From assembly GCA_011799875.1 (NCBI GenBank), contig CM022297.1, positions 537,061,711 through 537,125,710 on the forward strand: a DNA stretch of 64,000 bases, read 5' to 3'. Positions within the stretch are counted from its first letter, which is position 1. The number at the start of each line of letters is the position of its first letter. This DNA comes from Thinopyrum elongatum. Lineage: Eukaryota > Streptophyta > Magnoliopsida > Poales > Poaceae. Shown one piece after another: positions 56,050 to 64,000 of this stretch. Under the pieces are notes generated by a model. The model ran no database searches. It was not told the origin of the DNA and saw nothing but the letters and a program-made list of their open reading frames with translations. Position numbers and translations under genes: made by a program.

Positions 56050-56983
56050 TGTCGTGGTGGAACACGATCATCTATGGGACCTCACGGTCCCTTTGTGATT
56101 CGGTGCGGGGGATGTCACATTGCACAAAGAGCAGAAACCATGGAGCGACGCAATGGCGATGACACGGGCGATCTTTACCCAGGTTTGGGCCGCTGTGAAG
56201 CATAAAACCCTACCCCTGCTTTGGTGGATTGAGTGGAAGAGTGGCCAAGAGTGCTGGCTCAAGTCCCCGGCAAGGCTGCCTTGGGAGTGCAGCCCCGCAC
56301 ATACAAGTGTGTGAGGGGTCGAAGTGGCCGAATCCTTTCCTAGGTCGCCTTGGACCTCCTTTTATAGTTCAAGGGGTGGCCACAATGGCGAAACAGTCAT
56401 TATCTAGTGACTAGATAGCAAACAGTGCTATCATACCTAACTCTGGCAGTTAGGACAAAGTGCATTTAATGCACTGCTAGGTGTCCTGTTGTGGTGAAGC
56501 CCGGCAAGCCTGCTGCGCCGCCTCAGCCAGCTTTTGCTTACTGTCTTGACACGCCTCTGGACGGGTGTCAAGAGACGTGATCTGGCTCCCATCTGGCTGC
56601 CACGCGGCCCGTGGCGGCCACTTAATCACTTGGAGGCTTGACACCGCATTGAAAAGTGGCCGATGTCATCGTTGGGTGGAGCGGTGGAGCGGCGGTGCCT
56701 TGGCAGGGATCTTGGGTTGAATTGCCCTGGCAAGCCTGCCGGAGCTCATCTTGTACTTTCCCCAGGGGGGTGGCCTCGACCTGACCAGGCTCTCCTGCCT
56801 GACAAGGGAGACCTTTCCCTGAGTCCTCTTCTTGGTCTTGGCAATCTTTATGCGCTCCTTGATCTGCAGAAGAGTGGCTCTTCGGGCGTGGCCTCGGTAC
56901 GTGGAGTACTGTCAGGGCCAAAGTCTCTGGTTTCGTCTGTGCATAAGTCTGGTCAACAAACATAGGTGTTTGTTGCACCGACA
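56050..56983 (-). repeat. 5' LTR of element F (right)
   Basis: This 934-bp LTR starts TGTCGTGGTGGAACACG and ends TTGCACCGACA. The minus-strand TATA box is at 56358-56367 and the leader motif at 56174-56219. The GAGAT duplication follows. Confidence 0.92.
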
Positions 56984-56988
56984 GAGAT

Positions 56989-57005
56989 GGCGCCTCGTGG
57001 AAGAC
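56989..57005 (+). pseudogene. Short continuation of the second CACTA gene right of element F
   Basis: These bases encode GASWKT in the same frame as GRVHGVGD at the left side of F, as expected for this gene family. The gene is then cut by the LTR-like sequence starting at 57006. Confidence 0.65.
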
Positions 57006-58865
57006 TGTAACACCCACGTTTTCGCTCCCTGTTTTTTCCTTCGCGGGATTTGACTCCCGTCTTTTTCCTCGGTGTTATAGGATTTCTCTAGCTCTTGGGA
57101 ATATGAAGATGGTCATATAGCCTTGACTTTCCTATCCAACTAGATACTCTCTTCTGATCAACCTTGCCACCCAAGATATGTTCCCGAGGTTTTGCTACCG
57201 AAACCCTACCTTCCGAGTTACCGGAAGGGAAACCCTGATTTCTTCTGTTACAAAGGAACCCCAATCTCCTTTGATCTGCTGACTCCCAAACTTCTCACAA
57301 TGATCATCCCATCCTTATAAACCCTGGATATGCAAAAATATTGCCAAGTCATTTGCAATATTTTTCATTTATAATTAATTCCTTTTTCTGCCAGTTAAAG
57401 GAATTAAATCCAGGAAAATATCTATCCATCTCCAAAGTTGATGAAAACTTGTGGAGATATTCTTTGTGATCATATTGAGCTCCCATAAAAATATTGTCCA
57501 TAATTAAATAAGGGAAATTGCATTTTCCTATTTAATGCCAATATTGCATTTTGGGCACTTTCTAAAGGAACTACCATTTTGGTAGCCAGGAAAAATCCCA
57601 AATAAATTGTGGAGCTGCTCCTATCCATATCTTCACCATTTCAATCAAGAACCCAAGTTCCACCCATTAAAGTTTGAGCACAGCATCCATTTGCAAATTC
57701 TGTTCAGATTTTCAGTTTGCAAAGGAAGTGCTTGAACCCTTGATCTTTTTGAGCTGAAAATTTTCATGGTGGTTAACACTGCCAAATCACCCATGGAAAC
57801 CAAAAAACAGCTCAATTCATATATCCATTCATCCACAGCAATTTTCTGAAGTTTCTGTCCAAACTGAAGCTCTATGAAGGAAGTACCACTTTGGCATTTC
57901 CAAATGAGTTGAAATTTTACCAAAATCTTCATATGTTCAAATCATTACCCTCCACCAAAATTCAGCTCATTTCATCAAACCATTTGAGCACATCTTCAAA
58001 ATCCCTTTTCTGGACCAGATTTGGCATGACAAAGGAAGTGTGTGCAAATCTTGTCAAAATGCCTTCAAATTTTGCCAGAATATAGTCCTTCCTACCCTAT
58101 CTCAGTTTGACAAAGATCAAACTCCATTGCTTCATCCATTTCTCCACAAAAGCCCACCAAAGTTTGCTGTTAAAATCTGTTTCATCAAGGTTCACTCATC
58201 CTGGAGCTATCTAGGTGGTTCCAGCCACTTGTCCCATCTATTTGAGCAGTGAGGCACCTGTTTTACAAGGCCTGGCAGGCAGACGCGGGCCGGAGCGTGC
58301 GGTGCGTGTGGTGACCATGTAGCGGGCGTGCAGAAACGGCGCTCTGCGCTCGGCCTGCTCCGTTCGGTCACCTCTGGCAGGCCCTGGCTTGTCCGAGCTT
58401 GTCTAGTGGCCTCACAGCACCCACGTACCCCTCTCCCGCACCTTCTCCCCTCCAGTTTCTTCCTCCTCGCGCCACGACGAGCTCCGCCACAATTCTGTAC
58501 GCCCGTGACCCTCGAGATGTCACCTCCCTCCATGGTTGTTTCCTCCCTGAGCCGTCCCTTCCTTCTGGTGTCCGTGAGGTCGGCGCCGTGCATGACCAAA
58601 GCCACGTCGCCGGTGCAGCAGTGCGTGGCTAAGGCCGCCACGGCGGCCGTGCCTATTCGCTCGCCATGGCCTGCCTATAAATAGGCCCTCCCCGCACTCC
58701 TCGAGCTCACCAGCTACCTCTCCTCCCTCCCCTAGTCCTCCCCGACCCCTCACCCGAGCCGGAGGAGCTCTCCCCGCCGCCCATTGCCACCATGGCCGCC
58801 GCCTCGGCCACCCTAAATTCCGGCAAGCAGAGCTCCCTCTCCCCACTTTTCCACCTCCGGCAACA
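57006..58865 (+). repeat. LTR-like block, possibly a solo or truncated Gypsy LTR
   Basis: It starts TGTAACACCCACGTTTTCGC, a common Gypsy LTR start, exactly where the CACTA gene breaks. It has a TATA box (CCTATAAATAGG) at 58673-58684 followed by a CT-rich leader. I cannot find a matching target duplication or primer site at the right edge, so the right border is a guess. No protein-coding frame is supported. Confidence 0.5.
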
Positions 58866-59389
58866 AGATGGTCAAGAGAAACAAAAACATCTGACACTAC
58901 TCCATATAACTCATTCTGTATATGGACAAGTCTACACAGAACCCAGTTAATACCATTGAATGTTGCAAACTTATACCACCCAAACAAGAATTCATATGCA
59001 ATAGATCCATTACAGATGAGAGACACGACTCAAAAACTTGCCTTCAACACTTCCTTTTACAGAATGTCAAGAGAGCAAACAGCAAAATAACTAAATGTAA
59101 CTATTTCCTCTTGTGCTCAGTATAACTAGACAGAGCTTGCCCACCACAACTGCCCTCACAGCTATCACAAACAATTTCAGCATTCAGTCACTACTAGCAT
59201 ACGAAGCTAACTGAGCATTGAAACATGGGAGAGCACCCATACAAGCCGGAGACAGCTATGTACACAAGCTTTTCCCGCAGGAGAATAACAAAACCCTAAC
59301 ATGTCAACTAAAGTGTCCAGGTTCAGACAAATTCCATGAGCACTAGCTCTGCATCACGAACTGGACTGGAGATAAATAAATCTCATCAA
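58866..59389. other. Unassigned sequence next to the stress-protein fragment
   Basis: This is mixed AT-rich sequence without a recognised domain in any frame. It could be the 3' UTR or an intron of a captured gene, because it abuts the last exon of the universal stress protein fragment on the minus strand. Confidence 0.4.
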
Positions 59390-59990
59390 CTACCTCTTGA
59401 TGGCACCGTAGCCATGGTTGCCGACGACGAGCAGGTCAGTGTGGTGCTTCTCCACGGCATAGCAGAGCACGAACCTCAGCTCCCCGTTGATCACCTCCAC
59501 CACACCCTGCACCTGCAATCCATTCCGTATGTGACTGTTAAGCAGAGCATGCAGCAATCAGCATGATCTTGTTACTCGTTTGTCGAATTGGTAGTGGATG
59601 TTACCGAGTTGGCGGCGCAGAGGCAGCGAGCCCTGTCGAAGACGTCCTCGGCTCTCCAGCGCAGGTCCGCCTCCACCGTACCTCACCACGTCCCCGACAG
59701 TGGCTGAAATCGATCGATCCCCAGAAATCAGGCATCCGGCAGGTTCAGATAACCAAGAATTGCAGACGGCACATACCGGGGCCGCCAAGGGTGAAGACGG
59801 AGGACACGGCCGGCTTAGCGTGGACGATGACGAACTCCACCAGGGCCCCGGCGCCAGCAGCACCGTCTTGCTCCTCCCCTCCTCCACCGGACTCGTGCAG
59901 CAGCACCGGGAAGTCGAAGTCAGTGAGCAGCGGGTTGCTGCTGCTGTCGGGGAGAAGGAGGCGGCGGCGTGTGTTCTCGGTAAGGAAGGG
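59390..59990 (-). pseudogene. Universal stress protein (USP) gene fragment
   Basis: Three minus-strand blocks with GT-AG borders resemble a plant USP-family gene (ATP-binding or regulatory small proteins of stress response). Exon 1 (about 59990-59777) contains LVEFVIVHAKPAVSSVFTLG. Exon 2 (59681-59605) encodes VEADLRWRAEDVFDRARCLC. Exon 3 (59512-59390) encodes VLCYAVEKHHTDLLVVGNHG, including the conserved GNHGYGAIKR, and then stops. The reading phase closes across both introns (95 and 92 bases). The usual N-terminal beta strand (VVGVDDSEHS type) and the last ~30 residues after GYGAIKR are missing. It is probably a host gene piece carried inside the CACTA element. Confidence 0.65.
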
Positions 59991-60234
59991 GAGGCGTCGA
60001 GTGGTCAGGGAGAGGAAGATCTGGGAGGAGGTGGCGGTGGAGTAGGTGGAGCAGGCGGGGGTGGCGGAAGGGAGGATGACCGGGGCTGGGGGAGGAGGGG
60101 GCGACGCCGGCGAGGTGAGAGAGCGGCGTGTCGATCTGCATCGCGGAGAAGGAGGAGGCGGCGCATGTTCTGGGAGGAAGGGGAGGCGACGAGTGGTCGG
60201 GGAGAGGGAGATCTGGGAGGAGGTGGCGGTGGTG
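59984..60234. repeat. 57-bp direct repeat, 192 bp apart
   Basis: GGAAGGGGAGGCGTCGAGTG... (59984-60042) recurs at 60176-60234 with about four changes. It lies just upstream of the USP fragment and makes the encoded proline-rich text repeat. Confidence 0.8.
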
Positions 60235-60518
60235 AGGAGATGAGGGAAGAGGAGTGCGGGTGCGGGTTAGGGTTTGGGCTGCGGGTTTGCCTTTTCTTTT
60301 TTCTTTCTTTTTTCTTCTTATCTTCTTTTCTGTAGATAGATGGCTAGATGGATGTGGGATGGAGAGGTGGAGAGTTGGATGGATGGATGGGCGCCATGTC
60401 ATCGATCCGTGTGACAACTAAACCCACTAATGAGAATAGAGCACATATAATTGTGTTTTTCCTTTTGTTATTTTTCTAATTTTTCACATGAAAAATTCAA
60501 AAAGATGATTTCTTATTG
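60043..60518. other. Purine-rich and low-complexity stretch before the array
   Basis: This contains GGAGG-rich sequence, a CTTTTTTC run (60290-60330) and GATGGATG repeats (60340-60390). It has no gene. A minus-strand open frame here reflects base bias only. Confidence 0.5.
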
Positions 60519-63500
60519 TGCACAAGGGTGCATCTTGAAATTCAAACAAAGTTGGCTAAGAAAGTTTTCATTTTCTTTTGACAAAAAAATCATTTTCCAT
60601 TTTTTGAGTGCCCAAAATGAGTTTTTCTGTGAAGGACCTACCGTATATTTGTTGCAAAATTGTACCAAATCATTTTTCTAAAATATTAGGCCATATTTAA
60701 TGCACAATTGATCAAATGGTTGGGTGTCAAAAGATTTGATCCACCTCTTGTGAAAAACACAAATTTCCGCCGATTCAGTTGGAAGCGGGTCAGCTGAATC
60801 GGTGGAAATTTGAACTGCAGCTATCTTATAGTTTGCTCTTTATTTTTTTCCAAAAATCATTTCTAGGTACATAAGTATATATTTAATCAGAGAAACACCA
60901 AAAAATTTCCAAGATTCAACAACTAGCGAGGAACGGTCATGCCCGCCGTTTTGACCGCATTTTGAAATGGGCATGAAAAATTAAAAAAATTAAAAAATTG
61001 GAAAACCTTCGCACTGTGTCATTATATGTGGCCAAGTTACCAGTAAAAATAATTAACTTATAATACGGTAATTATTTTTAAAAAGTGTTCTCAGAAACGA
61101 GCTACCATGTGTGAAGATCATTGGCTTTCAAGCGAAATGATCAATGTTATGGTAGCATTCATGGTATAGTTTGTTCAAATGACCTCATATTATGCACAAG
61201 GGTGCATCTTGGATTGGCAAACAATGTTGGCTAAGGAAGTTTTCATTTTCTTTTGACAAAAAAATCATTTTCCATTTTTTGAGTGCCCAAAATGAGTTTT
61301 TTTGTGAAGGACCTACCATATATTTATTGCAAAATTGTACCAAATCATTTTTCTAATATATTAGGCCATATTTAATGCACAATTGATCAAATATTTGGGT
61401 GTCAAAAGATTTGATCCACCTGTCATGAAAAACACAAATTTCCGCCGATTCGGCTGGAAGCGGGTCAAATTTGAACTACAGCTGCCTTATAGTTTGCTCT
61501 TTATTTTTTCCAAAAATCATTTCTAGGTACATATTGTTATGGTAGAATTCATGGTATAGTTTGTTCAAATTACCTCATATTGTGCACAAGGGTGCATCTT
61601 GGATTGGCAAACAATGTTGGCTAAGAAAGTTTTCATTTTCTTTTGACGAAAAAATCATTTTTCATTTTTCGAGTGCCCAAAATGAGTTTTTTTGTGAAGG
61701 ACCTACCATATATTTATTGCAAAATTGTACCAAATCATTTTTCTAAAATATTAGGCCATATTTAATGCACAATTGATCAAATATTTTGATGTCAAAAGAT
61801 TTGATCCACCTCTCGTGAAAAACACAAATTTCCGCCGATTTAGTTAGAAGCGGGTCAAATTTGAACTGCAGCTGCCTTATAGTTTGCTCTTTATTTTTTC
61901 CAAAAATCATTTCTACGTACATAAGTATATATTTAATCAGAGAAACACCAAAAAATTTCCAAGATTTAACCACTAGCGAGGAACGGTCATACCCGCCGTT
62001 TTGACCGCATTTTGAAATGGGCATGAAAAATTAAAAAAATCAAAAAAATTGGAAAACCTTCGCACTGTGTCAATATATGTGGCCAAGTTACCAGTAAAAA
62101 TAATAAACTTATAATACGGTAATTATGTTTAAAAAGTGTTCTCAGAAACGAGATACCATGTGTGAAGATCATTGGCTTTCAAGCGAAATGATCAATGTTA
62201 TGGTAGCATTCATGGTATAGTTTGTTAAAATGACCTCATATTATGCTCAAGACTGCATCTTGGATTGGCAAACAATGTTGGCTAAGTAAGTTTTCATTTT
62301 CTTTTGACGAAAAAATCATTTTCCATTTTTCGAGTGCCCAAAATGAGTTTTTTTGTGAAGGACCTACCATATATTTATTGCAAAATTGTACCAAATCATT
62401 TTTATAAAATATTAGGACATATTTAATGCACAATTGATCAAATATTTTGATGTCAAAAGATTTGATCCACCTCTCGTGAAAAACATAAATTTTCGCCGAT
62501 TTAGTTGGAAGCGGGTCAAATTTGAACCGCAACTGCCTTATAGTTTGCTCTTTATTTTTTCCAAAAATCATTTCTATGTACATAAGTATATATTTAATCA
62601 TAGAAACACCAAAAAATTTCCAAGATTCAACCACTAGCGAGCAACGGTCATGCCCGCCGTTTTGACCGCATTTTGAAATGGGCATGGAAAATTAAAAAAA
62701 ATCAAAAAATTGGAAAACCTTCACGCTGTGTCATTATATGTGGCCAAGTTACCAATAAAAATAATAAAGTTATAATACGGTAATTATTTTTAAAAAGTGT
62801 TCTCAGAAACGAGATACCATGTTTGAAGATCATTGGCTTTCATGCGAAATGATCAATGTTATGGTAGCATTCATGGTATAGTTTGTTCAAATGACCTTAT
62901 ATTGTGCACAAGAGTGCATCTTGGATTGGCAAACAATGTTGGCTAAGGAAGTTTTCATTTTCTTTTGACGAAAAAATCATTTTCTATTTTTCGAGTGCCC
63001 AAAATGAGTTTTTTGTGAAGGACCTACCATATATTTATTGCAAAATTGTACCAAATCATTTTTCTAAAATATTAGGCCATATTTAATGCACAATTGATCA
63101 AATATTTTGATGTCAAAAGATTTGATCCACCTCTCGTGAAAAACACAAATTTCCGCCGATTCAGTTGGAAGCGGGTCAAATATGAAGTGCAGCTGCCTTA
63201 TAGTTTGCTCTTTATTTTTTCCAAAAATCATTTATAGGTACAGAAGTATATATTCAATCAGAGAAACACCAAAAAATTTCCAAGATTCAACCAATAGCGA
63301 GGAACGGTCATGCCCGCCGTTTTGACTGTATTTTGAAATGGGCATGAAAAATTCAAAAAAAAATCAAAAAATTGGAAAACCATCGCACTGTGTCATTATA
63401 TGTGGCCAAGTTATCAGTAAAAATAATAAACTTATAATACGGTAATTATTTTTAAGTGTTCTCAGAAACGAGCTGTCGTGTGTGAAGATCATTGGCTTTC

Positions 63501-64000
63501 AAGCGAAATGATCAATGTTATGGTAGCATTCATGGTATAGTTTGTTCAAATGACCTCATATTGTGCACAAGGGTGCATATTGGATTGGCAAACAATGTTG
63601 GCTAAGGAAGTTTTCATTTTCTTTTGACGAAAAAATCATTTTCCATTTTTCGAGTGCCCAAAATGAGTTTTTTTTGTGAAGGACCTACCATATATTTATT
63701 GCAAAATTGTACCAAATCATTTTTCAAAATATTAGGCCATATTTAATGCACAATTGATCAAATATTTGGGTGTCAAAATATTTGATCCACCTCTCGTGAA
63801 AAACATAACTTTCCGCCGATTCAGTTGGAAGCGGGTCAAATTTGAACTGCAGCTGCCTTATAGTTTGCTCTTTATTTTTTCCAAAAATAATTTCTAGGTA
63901 CATAAGTATATATTTAATCAGAGAAACACCAAAAAATTTCCAAGATTCAACTACTAGCGAGGAACGGTCATCCCCGCCGTTTTGTTCGCATTTTGAAATG
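60519..64000. repeat. Tandem array, ~660-bp unit, six copies, cut by window end
   Basis: Units begin (TGCACAAGGGTGCAT or variant) at 60519, 61193, 61583, 62244, 62905 and 63564. Unit lengths are 674, 390, 661, 661 and 659, and the last is cut. The second unit lacks about 270 bases after AGGTACAT. Units differ by a few percent. They are AT-rich and non-coding. Arrays like this are common inside Triticeae CACTA elements, by memory. Confidence 0.88.

Larger units (their letters stand above)
31206..56983 (-). mobile_element. Tat-like Ty3/Gypsy element F (hosts G and H)
   Basis: This minus-oriented LTR retrotransposon spans 25,778 bp including nested elements, and about 10.4 kb without them. Its 5' LTR is at 56050-56983 and its 3' LTR at 31206-32140, with GAGAT duplications. 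From right to left it encodes gag, protease, reverse transcriptase, RNase H, a second RNase H and integrase. The second RNase H copy places it with the Tat group. A small plus-strand gene with a TATA box lies near the 3' LTR. Frameshifts, stops and two insertions inactivate it. LTRs differ by roughly 4 percent by eye. Confidence 0.92.
24095..64000 (+). mobile_element. CACTA (En/Spm-type) DNA transposon E, right end not seen
   Basis: The left terminus CACTACTAGGAGAATGC starts at 24095 inside the D LTR. A 3-bp duplication (TGA at 24092-24094) is expected for this class. Subterminal repeats, a TNP2-type transposase gene and a second Transposase_24-like gene follow, the standard two-gene layout. 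Element F interrupts the second gene. Everything right of F (56989-64000) is assigned to E by continuity only, and the right terminal repeat is not in the window. Both genes carry stops, so E is not autonomous now. Confidence 0.7.

Noticed and set aside
59390..59990. Intact host universal stress protein gene
   Set aside because: The N-terminal strand and the C-terminal ~30 residues are missing, so it can only be a fragment.
59598..60335. 245-codon Gly/Glu/Arg-rich plus-strand frame
   Set aside because: It is the reverse strand of the USP exons plus purine-rich repeat.
59920..60417. Pro/His-rich minus-strand frame next to the USP fragment
   Set aside because: It reads a GGAGG-type repeat and is out of frame with the USP exon.
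60519..64000. Centromeric satellite
   Set aside because: The unit is far longer than known cereal centromere satellites, and the array adjoins CACTA sequence.

Overview
This window reads as transposon-packed intergenic DNA from a large grass genome, most likely Triticeae (wheat, barley or a relative). Almost every base belongs to LTR retrotransposons or one large CACTA DNA transposon, inserted into each other. I see no rRNA or tRNA gene, no intact host gene and no CRISPR. The only host-like coding sequence is a fragment of a universal stress protein gene near 59.4-60.0 kb. Family names rest on motifs and remembered family features, not on a search.

Layout. 1-5069 is the 3' part of Ty3/Gypsy element A with a multi-exon gene on its antisense strand. 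A sits in the 5' LTR of Athila-like element B (5070-23015), which encodes a broken gag-protease and an open extra ORF but no reverse transcriptase. B also carries Gypsy element C (11976-21338, exact 5-bp target duplication), which has gag-protease on the minus strand and an intron-bearing gene on the plus strand. 23016-23525 is a slice of a Copia LTR that hosts both B and a second LTR of the same family, D (23526-24094). D is cut by CACTA element E, which starts at 24095. E has a TNP2-type transposase gene (25097-28042) and a second gene (from 30019), both broken.

Gypsy element F (31206-56983, target duplication GAGAT) interrupts the second CACTA gene. F encodes gag, protease, reverse transcriptase, two RNase H domains and integrase on the minus strand, a Tat-lineage layout. 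It is split twice: by Copia element G in integrase (34877-44543, duplication AGACC) and by the coding-poor Gypsy element H between protease and reverse transcriptase (47574-53293, duplication GCGGG). Right of F come the last bases of the CACTA gene, an LTR-like block (57006-58865), gene fragments (58866-60430) and a tandem array with a ~660-bp unit that runs off the window.

How the parts relate. The longest nesting chain is Copia LTR slice > D > E > F > G or H. By-eye LTR divergence agrees with it: F about 4 percent, H about 1.7, G about 0.4. B, C, H and G all lack an open reverse transcriptase and would have needed enzymes from other copies. The most interesting recurring feature is a gene encoded antisense to the retrotransposon, close to the 3' LTR. 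It carries plant-like introns in A and C and a TATA-like box in A, C and F. In A and C the protein has a Transposase_28-type N-terminus, a low-complexity middle and a coiled coil. The LTRs of A, C, F and H also share a ~50-bp leader motif downstream of their TATA boxes, although the LTRs otherwise differ.
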